A DNA stretch of 64,000 bases, taken from NCBI RefSeq assembly GCF_008386635.1, contig NZ_VUOE01000001.1, positions 310,001-374,000 on the forward strand, given 5' to 3'. Below are positions 56,168 to 63,985 of this stretch, piece after piece. The stretch comes from Maribacter flavus. Lineage in GTDB: Bacteria > Bacteroidota > Bacteroidia > Flavobacteriales > Flavobacteriaceae. Positions within the stretch are counted from its first letter, which is position 1; each line of letters opens with the position of its first letter. The notes under the pieces were generated by a model. It was not told the origin of the DNA and made no database searches. It worked only from the letters and a program-made list of their open reading frames with translations. A program made the position numbers and the translations under genes.

Positions 56168-57284
56168 GAAAAATAATTACTCCATCCTGTTCTTTTTATT
56201 TTCCATATTCGTGGTTTCGGGCCAAGAGCACACGCATCGCAGTGCCAGACCATTGACTTTTCCGGATATACCCAACTACAAAACCGTAAAGACCGACTTA
56301 CACATGCATACCGTATTTTCGGATGGAAATGTATGGCCGAATATTCGTGTGCAAGAAGCCCTCAGGGACAATTTGGACGTAATTAGTTTGACGGAGCACT
56401 TGGAGTATCAGCCGCATTCCGAGGATATACCCCATCCTGACAGAAACCGTTCGTACGAAATTGCACTTCAGGAAGCAAAGGACCATGACCTATTGATCGT
56501 GCACGGTTCGGAAATAACCAGAAGCGCTCCTATGGGACATAACAACGCGGTTTTCATCGAGGACGCCAATCCAATTCTTCAGGAAAAAGCGGAAAATGCC
56601 TTTAAGGAGGCCAATAAACAAGGTGCCTATGTTTTTTGGAACCATCCGGCGTGGTATGCACAAAGCCCAAAAGGTACGCCCATCATGAGCGATTTCCAAA
56701 AAAGCCTTGTGGAGAAAGGACAGCTGCATGGCATAGAAGTCATTAACAGTTTGGACTATGCAGAGGAATCCCTTGCGCTCGCCTTGGAGTACAACCTTAC
56801 CATTATGGGAACAAGTGATGTGCACGGACTCATCGATTGGGACTATACCGAAAAGGGAAACCACCGCCCCATCACCTTGGTTTTTGCGAAGGAAAAATCG
56901 CTTCCCTCCATCAAGGAAGCCCTTTTTGAAGGAAGGACGGTAGCCGTTTACAATGATCTTCTGGTAGGGAGAGACACCTATCTTGTGCCCCTCATCCAAA
57001 AAAGTATTAAGGTAAATTCCGTGAAATATATAGAGGACACCCTGGTATTGGAAGTGGTGCTGGAAAATTTGAGCAGTAGCGACCTAATTTTAGAGAATGC
57101 CATGAAGTACTCGTTTTATAGCAAACCGGCCATTTTCACAATTAAGGCAGGAACTTCGGAAACCTTGCGAATCAAAACCTTGGAAAGCATCGAACAACTG
57201 ACCTTGGAGCTAAAGGCCCTGGGCGCTTATATCGCCCCTAGAACAAATCCCATAATTTCATGGGACCTCCGAGTAGGACAGTGA
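56166..57284 (+). CDS. PHP-domain phosphodiesterase (Sb-PDE-like), exported
   Basis: 372 aa from the ATG at 56166 (a TTG three codons upstream is less likely). Signal peptide ending VVSGQ (about residue 20). PHP metal motifs: DLHMHTVFSDG with HMH (about 40-50), SLTEHLEYQPH (about 74-84), and GTSDVHGLIDW near 216-226. C-terminal ~90 residues are beta-rich. Resembles exported Sb-PDE-family phosphodiesterases that cleave phosphodiesters; the natural substrate is unknown. Its 3' end overlaps the convergent histidine kinase gene by 27 nt. Confidence 0.88.
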   Translation: MKNNYSILFFLFSIFVVSGQEHTHRSARPLTFPDIPNYKTVKTDLHMHTVFSDGNVWPNIRVQEALRDNLDVISLTEHLEYQPHSEDIPHPDRNRSYEIALQEAKDHDLLIVHGSEITRSAPMGHNNAVFIEDANPILQEKAENAFKEANKQGAYVFWNHPAWYAQSPKGTPIMSDFQKSLVEKGQLHGIEVINSLDYAEESLALALEYNLTIMGTSDVHGLIDWDYTEKGNHRPITLVFAKEKSLPSIKEALFEGRTVAVYNDLLVGRDTYLVPLIQKSIKVNSVKYIEDTLVLEVVLENLSSSDLILENAMKYSFYSKPAIFTIKAGTSETLRIKTLESIEQLTLELKALGAYIAPRTNPIISWDLRVGQ

Positions 57285-58592
57285 TTCCTTCTGATTTTTT
57301 TTGTTCCCAAAATTTAAAAGGACATCTTCCTTGAAAAAGGAGAAGTAAAAACTGGTTCCCTCCCCTTCATTGCTTTTTAACCAGATTTCGCCTCCATTTT
57401 TGGATACAATCTTATTTACTACCGCCAGCCCAATACCACTGGAGTCCTTGCGTTTGTCTTCGTCCAATTTTTGGAATAGTTTAAAGACACGATCAAAATG
57501 TTCAGGTGCAATGCCCATACCATTGTCTTGGATATAAAAGGTGAATCGGTCTATCTCGTCCATGACACCAATATTAATGTAGGCAATTGGCTTATCATTG
57601 TATTTAATGGCATTTTGGATTAAATTTTGAAAAACCTGTATCATTTGGGTTTTATCCAACAACAGCCGTGGTAGGGAACTGTCCTTCTCTATGACCACCT
57701 TATCCGAGCTATTGGCCCTGATAAGTCCATCCAAAACCTCATTTAAATCCAAAAGCGTAGTAACCGTCTTTTTCTCGATTCCTAAGGAGTACTTTAGAAT
57801 TCCATCTACAAGTAGGTCCATTTGTGCCACTTGGTCCATTAATAGTTGTAGGTTAACCTTTCCTTGCTCCAAGCGTCCATCATTTATATCTTCCAAAATC
57901 CAGGTACCCAAGGAATGTACATTGCGCAGAGGACTTTTCATATCATGTGAAACAACATAGGCAAATTCCTCCAACTCCCTATTTTTAACCGACAATTCCC
58001 TAGCCCGTTTTTCAAGGGCCTTGGTGCGTTGCTTTATCTTGGACTCCAAATCGATGTTTTGCTTACGCAGTTTATATTTATACCGAATGAACCCGTTTTG
58101 GATAAATGTTGAAAAAACAAAAATGGTTGCTAGCGACAACAAAATTGCTCCACCATCGGATGGGGAAAAGTCCGCCGACCGTAATTGAACCAATAAATGA
58201 ACAAAAGAGGAAAATGTATATAGAATTATCCAGATCCGATGGTTCAACAGAAGAATACCTCCAAAAAGGGCTACATAGGTACCCAAAAGATAAGACAGGT
58301 GAAATTGGTTCAGGGCCGTGGTAATTATCAAATAATGGGCGAAAACCGTTAGGGCGGCAAACACGATATATCCAAAATACCTTCGGCACCAAGATGTAAA
58401 GAAAAAAGGAGCCAGCCCCACTGCCAGGAACAAAAGACTCAAAATCTCCGATGCCCAATCCAATTCCACCCGATCTGGATCCAGGTGTCCAATGACCATA
58501 CTGTACAGATACAAACCGGGTGATATTAGCAAAAGAACGGGACGGGAGCTCCGTAGCTCAAAGTCGTCCATGGCACCAAAAGTTCGAAACAT
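57258..58592 (-). CDS. Membrane sensor histidine kinase
   Basis: 444 aa. Five or six membrane segments in residues 18-170, with no large periplasmic loop, so it probably senses a membrane or cytoplasmic signal. A coiled-coil linker (KLRKQNIDLESKIKQRTKALEKRARELSVKNRELEEF: short part RELSVKNRELEEF about 206-218) leads to the H-box VVSHDMKSPLRNVHSL (His about 224). N-box FQNLIQNAIKYND, G1 DNGMGIAP, F-box FKLFQKL, G2 SSGIGLAVVNKIV follow. The H-box sequence (SHDMKSPLRN) is the phytochrome-like type. No response regulator is adjacent, so the partner is unknown. Convergent overlap with the PHP gene. Confidence 0.92.
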   Translation of the reverse strand: MFRTFGAMDDFELRSSRPVLLLISPGLYLYSMVIGHLDPDRVELDWASEILSLLFLAVGLAPFFFTSWCRRYFGYIVFAALTVFAHYLIITTALNQFHLSYLLGTYVALFGGILLLNHRIWIILYTFSSFVHLLVQLRSADFSPSDGGAILLSLATIFVFSTFIQNGFIRYKYKLRKQNIDLESKIKQRTKALEKRARELSVKNRELEEFAYVVSHDMKSPLRNVHSLGTWILEDINDGRLEQGKVNLQLLMDQVAQMDLLVDGILKYSLGIEKKTVTTLLDLNEVLDGLIRANSSDKVVIEKDSSLPRLLLDKTQMIQVFQNLIQNAIKYNDKPIAYINIGVMDEIDRFTFYIQDNGMGIAPEHFDRVFKLFQKLDEDKRKDSSGIGLAVVNKIVSKNGGEIWLKSNEGEGTSFYFSFFKEDVLLNFGNKKNQKESLSYSEVP

Positions 58593-58910
58593 AGCACTAC
58601 CATTTATATGGTGAAATTACGCCCTTCCCACACCTTAAGTGTGTTAGGAATTCCAATAGGGTCACATGTTTCGACGAACTACGATTTACTGTAGATGGAT
58701 AGTAGCTTTTACAGGACCTGTTCTATAATGTACAATTCCTGTAAACCGATTTATTGCGGTTTTTAACGACAACGAATATTTAATAGTATGTAATATACGG
58801 ACTGTCAGTATTGGGGGTTATTTTTTGGGATATTCGCTATTAAAGACCCATAGAAATTGAATTACCAATCTTAAACAATACAGAGATAATGCCACAACGG
58901 TTTCAGACGG
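58593..58910. other. Intergenic region upstream of the histidine kinase
   Basis: 318 nt between the histidine kinase (start at 58592) and the end of the next minus-strand gene. Small inverted repeats are present (CACAC...GTGTG near 58629-58643; AAACCG...CGGTTT near 58743-58762) but neither is strong. I see no RNA gene and no clear promoter. Confidence 0.45.
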
Positions 58911-60110
58911 TCAATTTGAAACATAGTCCGATAGATACTTAAACCTTTCTGTTAGCTTCCCGTCCTTGGTCATCCTTGCCCTTTGTAAAATACCGTCCGC
59001 ATCCCCATTAAAGAAAGCGGGAATTACATTTTTAACGAAAGCCTCGCCAAAACCTTGGCTAGCATCGCGGGGCAATTCACAGGGAAGGTTGTCCACGGCC
59101 ATAACGGCGATGGCATCGGGATTTTTATAATCGGTTTCGTTTTCCGTTTGTGGGTCATACCCATAAATGGGATCTTCAATAGTTGATGGTCTGATCGTGG
59201 ATGCCACAGGACCGTCAATATCGCAGCTGACATCTGCGACTACCCGTATCTTAAAATCAGGATGTTTGGCATCTTCACGTGTATACAGATACGGTGCCCC
59301 TTGGCCGTAAAAATGTCCGGCAATGTAGAAATCGGTCACTTTGGCAAACCGGAAAAAATTGGATCTGTATTCTTCAGGGTTTGCAAAGAAGTCGGCCTTG
59401 TTCCCACGCACCCCATCCTTACGCTTGTTATACTCACCTGCATCAATTTGGCAATAGACGGGTTCGTTCAAGTTCTCCTCTAAATATTCTGAAACGTTTA
59501 CACGGCGCAGGCCCATTCCGTCCAACATTTCGCGAGATCCGTTCCCCACCCTACCCCGTCCGGTAAGCAGTATTTTTATATTGGGGAGTGTTATATTTTT
59601 CAATTCCCGGATTAACGTTTGCTGATCCGGTAAGGCATTGGCCTTGGGCAACTCGAACAGGTCGTATTTTAATCCGTATGTGCGGAATCCATTATAGGCC
59701 CCAACGATACCCGCATACCTTCCAAAGGCTACCAAACGTTGTTCCTTTGGATTTGTGATGACCTCATGATCGTAAAGTTCGATATTTCTTTCCAAGATGG
59801 CGCGAAGCAAATCCCGATTATACGGCTGCTTTTTTATCGTATGCGAAAAGAAAAAGTATTTTTTGTTGGGAATGAGGGCATCGATGGGTACTTCCTTCAC
59901 GCCCAAAAGCACATCACAAGTTTCCATGGTGTTTTCAACCGGTATCCCCAATTGCCTGTAAGATTCATCATCAAAGGCCCTAATGGGCGATGGTTCCACG
60001 AAAATCCTTGCTTTAGGAAAGGTACTCAAGACTTTTTGACAGGCCTGTGGTGACAATACCACCCTGCGATCTGGGGGATTCTTACGCTCTCTGATGATTC
60101 CGAACTTCAT
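58911..60110 (-). CDS. Saccharopine/alanine-dehydrogenase-like NAD oxidoreductase (399 aa)
   Basis: Start at ATG 60110 (MKFGIIRERKNPPDRRVVL). N-terminal AlaDH/PNT-type domain (about 1-130) with GIIRERKNPPDRRVVLSP and DVLLGVKEVP; Rossmann domain with ILLTGRGRVGNGSREML (about 170-186); then VVADVSCDIDGPVAST near 292-307, a hallmark of the Lys1-type saccharopine dehydrogenase (NAD, lysine-forming) group. The family uses these residues for imine reduction, so a reductive amination between an amino acid and 2-oxoglutarate is plausible. Bacterial members are usually labelled NAD(P)-dependent oxidoreductase. Substrate unknown; the lysine link is inferred. Upstream spacer contains short repeats, then the tmRNA on the other strand. 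Confidence 0.8.
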   Translation of the reverse strand: MKFGIIRERKNPPDRRVVLSPQACQKVLSTFPKARIFVEPSPIRAFDDESYRQLGIPVENTMETCDVLLGVKEVPIDALIPNKKYFFFSHTIKKQPYNRDLLRAILERNIELYDHEVITNPKEQRLVAFGRYAGIVGAYNGFRTYGLKYDLFELPKANALPDQQTLIRELKNITLPNIKILLTGRGRVGNGSREMLDGMGLRRVNVSEYLEENLNEPVYCQIDAGEYNKRKDGVRGNKADFFANPEEYRSNFFRFAKVTDFYIAGHFYGQGAPYLYTREDAKHPDFKIRVVADVSCDIDGPVASTIRPSTIEDPIYGYDPQTENETDYKNPDAIAVMAVDNLPCELPRDASQGFGEAFVKNVIPAFFNGDADGILQRARMTKDGKLTERFKYLSDYVSN

Positions 60111-60222
60111 ATATTCTTGGTATGGATTTTGCGCTAAAATAAGTAAATAAGGAGAGTTGGGATTAGGCTTGCCCAAAATTGTAGCGTATGCCAAACTTTT
60201 GTTAGCTTTGCGTCCCGCGCGT

Positions 60223-60250
60223 TAGATCCTTTGACTACGCTCAGGATGAC
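60223..60250. repeat. Dispersed-type intergenic repeat A
   Basis: TAGATCCTTTGACTACGCTCAGGATGAC. Read on the minus strand it is GTCATCCTGAGCGTAGTC..., a short sequence I know as widely repeated between genes of many bacteria. It has ATCCT/AGGAT arms. Confidence 0.6.
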
Positions 60251-60300
60251 TTGGTTGAAAATTTGCGTTAAGGATAGAGGCAATATCCTTTTTTTGTTTT

Positions 60301-60320
60301 TCGACTCCGTTCGAAATAAC
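60301..60320. repeat. Dispersed-type intergenic repeat B
   Basis: TCGACTCCGTTCGAAATAAC, with preceding TT giving a TTCGA...TCGAA palindrome; on the minus strand GTTATTTCGAACGGAGTCGA, another commonly repeated intergenic type. Confidence 0.55.
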
Positions 60321-60428
60321 AGAAAAAGATAAAGCTGATAGCCTGACCCTTTGAAGTTTCACGAAAAGGGGAACGCCCAACCCATTACCGTACTACGTAC
60401 CGTTGTAGTTCTTTGACAAAAAAGTGAT

Positions 60429-60453
60429 AGATTCCTGCCGGTGCGGGAATGAC
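60429..60453. repeat. Dispersed-type intergenic repeat C, hairpin
   Basis: ATTCCTGC / GCGGGAAT stem (one G-U) around CGGT, flanked by AG and GAC. On the minus strand GTCATTCCCGCACCGGCAGGAAT, a repeated intergenic hairpin in Bacteroidota. It ends 10 nt before tmRNA. Confidence 0.6.
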
Positions 60454-60463
60454 ATCCCATTAC

Positions 60464-60863
60464 GGGGCCGACTGGTTTTGACAGCGAGACCAATGGCATT
60501 GTAAGCATGCCGAGCGCTGGGGTACAGCTCGTTAATATCATACTTCACACTTTTAATTGGCGAAAATAATTACGCTCTTGCCGCATAATCTGAATTATAG
60601 TAAGATATGCCTCGTCCCTACTAGGTAGGGAAGCGAGATGTTCCTGAATAGCCCTTGTTGACGGCGATTCATTTAGGAGCACCAGAAAAGTCAACACAAG
60701 GGTATCCGCTCGCTTTGGCGGTGCCTCTAAAACCTTAAGAAGATAAGTGTGCATTAGGCGGTTTCTGGTCAGGTGCACATCGAAAACCAAACAGATACTA
60801 AGCATGTAGAAAGCACTGACGTTGCTTGTTTGGACGAGGGTTCGAATCCCTCCGGCTCCACTC
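60464..60863 (+). ncRNA. ssrA: Transfer-messenger RNA (tmRNA)
   Basis: Ribosome rescue RNA that tags stalled proteins for degradation. 5' end GGGGCCGAC pairs with CGGCTCC at 60853-60859 (seven pairs, one G-U); discriminator A at 60860. The tag frame is GGC GAA AAT AAT TAC GCT CTT GCC GCA TAA at 60559-60588. The T arm GAGGGTTCGAATCCCTC ends the molecule. CCA is not encoded (ACT follows), so it must be added after processing. Length about 397-400 nt, normal. An 86-codon minus-strand frame inside it is only a shadow. Confidence 0.95.
60559..60588 (+). other. tmRNA tag-peptide reading frame
   Basis: Encodes GENNYALAA and a TAA stop; the alanine carried by tmRNA precedes it, giving AGENNYALAA on rescued proteins. 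The ending ALAA is the protease-recognition signal, and GENNYALAA matches Bacteroidota tags. Confidence 0.93.
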
Positions 60864-60864
60864 C

Positions 60865-60892
60865 AAAAGCCACCATTTTAGGTGGCTTTTTT
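60865..60892 (+). terminator. Terminator of tmRNA
   Basis: Perfect ten-bp stem AAAAGCCACC / GGTGGCTTTT with a 6-nt loop, followed by TT. It begins 2-5 nt past the tmRNA 3' end. Confidence 0.88.
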
Positions 60893-60947
60893 CGTTACGC
60901 CATCGAGCATCGAAGGCCAGCGCGGCAAGCTCGCTCCTAAGTTTATG

Positions 60948-60964
60948 CTGAGCGTAGCCGAAGC
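60948..60964. repeat. Inverted partial copy of repeat A
   Basis: CTGAGCGTAGCCGAAGC shares CTGAGCGTAG with the minus strand of repeat A at 60223-60250, but in the opposite orientation on the other side of tmRNA. The surrounding bases 60900-60947 are GC-rich and unlike the rest of this region. Confidence 0.5.
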
Positions 60965-60966
60965 GC

Positions 60967-60992
60967 AAAAAAGGTCTACAAGACCTTTTTTT
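60967..60992. terminator. Second terminator-like hairpin after tmRNA
   Basis: Eleven-nt arms AAAAAAGGTCT and AGACCTTTTTT with a 3-nt loop; works in both directions. No gene is visible directly before it. Confidence 0.6.
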
Positions 60993-61005
60993 AACGCTCG
61001 CCCGT

Positions 61006-61017
61006 CTCCGGCTCCAC
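61006..61017 (+). repeat. 12-nt copy of the tmRNA 3' end
   Basis: CTCCGGCTCCAC is identical to tmRNA positions 60850-60861 (T-arm end, acceptor and next bases). Like the tmRNA end, it is followed by a short spacer and an AAAAAGCC-type hairpin. Could be coincidence, a decayed copy, or a former integration site. Confidence 0.4.
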
Positions 61018-61022
61018 GATTA

Positions 61023-61057
61023 AGCAAAAAGCCGCACATTTATGTGCGGTTTTGCTG
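61023..61057 (+). terminator. Third terminator-like hairpin after tmRNA
   Basis: CCGCACAT / ATGTGCGG stem with a two-base spacer, extended by AGCAAAA / TTTTGCT; T run TTTTGCTG. No gene is visible before it, except the tmRNA-like 12-mer. Confidence 0.5.
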
Positions 61058-61372
61058 TTTTGGGCGAAAACATTTACGATTCATAGGATTGAAATTTTGA
61101 TTTTCAACTACGTCAAGGAGGTAGAGCCGAAGGTAATCCCCCAGTTCAAGTTCCAATATTGGAGTCCCAACATCTTCCCTTTAGAATTTACCCTTTCTCT
61201 TTCCTTATTATATTAAATGAATATTGCTTTAAAATACCCATTGTTGGGTATTTACTTTCCTAATACATCTATCTAGTTTGCCAACAATAAACCTTTGTTG
61301 AAATCCGGCTTTTGGAAATCCAGCACCTCTTAAAAGGCAAAATGATATCCAAAACCCACAAAACACAAAAAA
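61058..61372. other. Intergenic region before the kelch lipoprotein
   Basis: 315 nt with a mixed composition. It holds a perfect 9-bp inverted repeat AAATACCCA / TGGGTATTT at 61232-61253 with a 4-nt loop and no T run. No RNA gene recognised; the kelch gene promoter must lie in it but no TAnnTTTG is evident. Confidence 0.45.
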
Positions 61373-62911
61373 ATGAAGATGAAACGATTATTTCTATTGA
61401 CCCTTACCGCAGTTCTTATTTTAGCTTGTAACAATGATGATACCCCCAGTGTCATAGAGGAAATTACGGAAGAAACCGAGGAGGAAACAGTAGAGGAAGA
61501 ACAGGAACCCCAACCAAGTCCGGAGGAAATTCTGTCCGCCGAACGCGCTGAAATCATTACCGAAATTACAGCGGACAATGAAAAGGTGTGGCGGATAACC
61601 TCGGCAATAATGACCAATTCCAACGGTAGTTTTAATATTACGGGGGCTTTCAATATCGTGGACGACGAGTTTATATTTAAAAACACGGTCAATGCCACCG
61701 GTAAATCGGAGTTTGAAGGTAGTTTGGTCTGGAATCCTGGTTTCGCATTCGATATTGAAGCCGTAAGCGAAGCCGACGCATTGACGGAACTCTATGCGAG
61801 TCCTGCCGAGAGCACCTTTGATTTCGCCGAAAACAGTTCCACACAGATTGAGGCCTTTAACAACAACTTTGTGTTGGATCTATCAACCCAAAACCCTATG
61901 GCGACCTGGGATTTTGGTGACAATAGAAGCATGGAACTAACATTGGTACCCAAATTGGCGACAGACTACCAACAGGTGCCCAGTTCCATGCTAGAATTTA
62001 CCGAAGCGTTCACTTTTGCTTCCAACTTTATTGATAGTGGTGCTCCTGGAATGGTTGGTTCGCTTACGAGCAATAGTTTTTACTTGGCAAACAGGGAATA
62101 CGATCCTACACTTGATGCCAATATCGAAAAAATAAGAAAATTTGATATTTCCAGCGGATCCCTTAGCGAAAAAATTAATCCACTACTTGACTTTGTTTCC
62201 AAACAAGTAAATATCATTGACGATAAAATTTATGTGGCCGGTGGTCAACGAATCAACATTTACGATTTGGAATTACAGAACGATCCGGTAAGCACACAGG
62301 ATTACGGTGCGGCCCTTGGAATTCCATTTTTGGGACTTAGCCGATTTGGAACGGCAGTCCTTGGCAACAAAATCTATATAGTAGGCGGTGACCTAGACAA
62401 TAACCTAACCGATAAAATCCTGGTTTTTGATACGGAAACACAGACCCTTGAAGAATTTGCTACCATGCCAGAACCTAGATCGGGAGCCCGTGCCGAAATT
62501 GTGAACGACAAGCTTTACATTTTTGGTGGACAGACCGCTTTTTTTACACCACCGGCCAAGGATACCATTTATATTTTTGATCTAAACACTTCTGAACTGA
62601 CAGTGGAACAATTGCCCACAGCCATCGATTTTAGTTTTACCGGTAGGACACAAAACCTAATATATGTGGCAGGTAGAATAGAAACTGTGTCCACTGAGAA
62701 CATGTTATTGGACCGGGAACCTTATTTGGGTGTCTATGATACAAACACAGGTGTTTTTACTGAATTGGAGACCAATCTTTCCAGCCCGAATCTGGAGACC
62801 ATTCATTCCATGGCTGTTTTTAACGACAAGATTTACGTGGTTTTTGGTCAAGGTCAAGCCCAGGAAGAAGGCCAATTCCAAACTTGGTCCATACTATCGG
62901 CGGATATTTGA
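61373..62911 (+). CDS. Kelch-repeat lipoprotein (512 aa)
   Basis: Signal sequence with lipobox LILAC (Cys19). A Glu/Thr-rich acidic linker (residues 25-55, EEITEETEEETVEEEQE) leads to a beta-rich DUF4923/DUF5004-like middle part (about 56-200) and then kelch repeats forming a beta-propeller: DDKIYVAGGQRINIYDLE, GNKIYIVGGDLDNNLTDKILVFDTE, and MPEPRSGARAEIVNDKLYIFGGQT, with NDKIYVVFGQG near the end. Likely surface-exposed and binding sugar or protein. Monocistronic. A second ATG two codons downstream (61379) would do as well. Confidence 0.85.
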   Translation: MKMKRLFLLTLTAVLILACNNDDTPSVIEEITEETEEETVEEEQEPQPSPEEILSAERAEIITEITADNEKVWRITSAIMTNSNGSFNITGAFNIVDDEFIFKNTVNATGKSEFEGSLVWNPGFAFDIEAVSEADALTELYASPAESTFDFAENSSTQIEAFNNNFVLDLSTQNPMATWDFGDNRSMELTLVPKLATDYQQVPSSMLEFTEAFTFASNFIDSGAPGMVGSLTSNSFYLANREYDPTLDANIEKIRKFDISSGSLSEKINPLLDFVSKQVNIIDDKIYVAGGQRINIYDLELQNDPVSTQDYGAALGIPFLGLSRFGTAVLGNKIYIVGGDLDNNLTDKILVFDTETQTLEEFATMPEPRSGARAEIVNDKLYIFGGQTAFFTPPAKDTIYIFDLNTSELTVEQLPTAIDFSFTGRTQNLIYVAGRIETVSTENMLLDREPYLGVYDTNTGVFTELETNLSSPNLETIHSMAVFNDKIYVVFGQGQAQEEGQFQTWSILSADI

Positions 62912-62925
62912 GTTAGTTTCAATAG

Positions 62926-62944
62926 CACCTCTTAAATAGAGGTG
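62926..62944. repeat. Small hairpin after the kelch gene
   Basis: CACCTCT / AGAGGTG with a 5-nt loop, 15 nt past the kelch stop and just before the long terminator. Confidence 0.5.
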
Positions 62945-62949
62945 AGTTT

Positions 62950-63025
62950 AAAAAGCTCCTTGTTGATAACCATTTTGAGTTTTGGGGGAAATCAAAAATA
63001 GGAGAAGACAGGGAGCTTTTTTTTT
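62950..63025. terminator. Long-loop bidirectional terminator between kelch and lysR genes
   Basis: Fourteen-nt arms AAAAAGCTCCTTGT and ACAGGGAGCTTTTT pair (one G-U) across a 44-nt loop; nine T follow on the plus strand and five T on the minus. Serves the kelch gene and the convergent LysR gene. Confidence 0.75.
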
Positions 63026-63061
63026 GAATTTTAGTTAATAAGAAGATATTCACACAGGGGT

Positions 63062-63985
63062 TCAAAAACCATTCACCCACCCGAATTTTTTCTGGATAAT
63101 GCCATCTTTTTCCTGTTCCAAATACTCCAAAAGTGCCAAGGCAACTGGCGACAAATTTTTGGATTTGAGCCAAATGAGGTTCCATGTTGTTGTGATGGGG
63201 AGTCCCTGAACGGGAACAATCTTGAGTTCGTTGCTTTTTAAGGCGTTCTTGATGCCGATCAAGGGCATTATGGAACAACCCAACCCGGCAATTACGGCCT
63301 GTTTTACCGCTTCGTTAGAAGTAAGCTCCAATTTTTTGGTGACCGAATAGCGGTTTTGGGAAATAAAATACTCCATAGCATTTCTGGTGGCCGATCCAGG
63401 TTCCCTGTAAATAAGGGGAATTTTTTCGAATAGGTATTTTTTAGAGACCTTTTTGGGCAATTCCCGATGATAATTGCTTACATAGAACAGTTTGTTGGGC
63501 ATTAGCTCCACTCCGGAAACACTTAATTTATCGGGAAGTACGGACACCAGGGCGAAATCGACCTCGTTCTCCTCCAAACTTCGTACGACCTTGGTTTTAT
63601 TGGTCACGTCCATGATCAGCTCAATGCCATCATGTTCCTTGATAAAATCAGACAAAAAATAGGGCATGACATATTTTCCGGTAGATACGACCGATAGTTT
63701 CAATCTACCCGAAAGCTTCCCTTGATAGGCCACCGTCCTGTGGTCAATTTCCTGTACCTGTTCCAGGATCCTTTGGGCCGCTTGGGCGATTTCAGTTCCA
63801 AAATCGGTTATAAAAAGTCGGCGCCCAACCACTTCCGTTAATGGAATTGGAAATTGATCTTGGAAGTTTTTTAATTGTATCGATACTGCAGGTTGGGTCA
63901 AATGCAATTCTTCCGATGCCTTTGTAATGCTTTGTAATTCAGCTATTTTGAGGAATATCTGAAGCTGGTGCAACGTATAGTTCAT
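63062..63985 (-). CDS. LysR-family transcriptional regulator
   Basis: 307 aa. N-terminal winged HTH: LHQLQIFLKIAELQSITKASEELHLTQPAVSIQLKNFQ (short marks: ITKASEELHLTQPAVS about 20-35), then a linker helix and the type-2 periplasmic-binding-like effector domain (about 90-300) with GRLKLSVVSTGKYVMPYFL. The overall sequence is CbbR/CysB-like. The divergent target gene, if any, lies past the window edge. Start 63985; the last 15 nt of the window are its leader. Confidence 0.92.
   Translation of the reverse strand: MNYTLHQLQIFLKIAELQSITKASEELHLTQPAVSIQLKNFQDQFPIPLTEVVGRRLFITDFGTEIAQAAQRILEQVQEIDHRTVAYQGKLSGRLKLSVVSTGKYVMPYFLSDFIKEHDGIELIMDVTNKTKVVRSLEENEVDFALVSVLPDKLSVSGVELMPNKLFYVSNYHRELPKKVSKKYLFEKIPLIYREPGSATRNAMEYFISQNRYSVTKKLELTSNEAVKQAVIAGLGCSIMPLIGIKNALKSNELKIVPVQGLPITTTWNLIWLKSKNLSPVALALLEYLEQEKDGIIQKKFGWVNGF

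Noticed and set aside
60545-60805. Minus-strand 86-codon frame
   Set aside because: Lies inside tmRNA, antisense to it; product resembles nothing.
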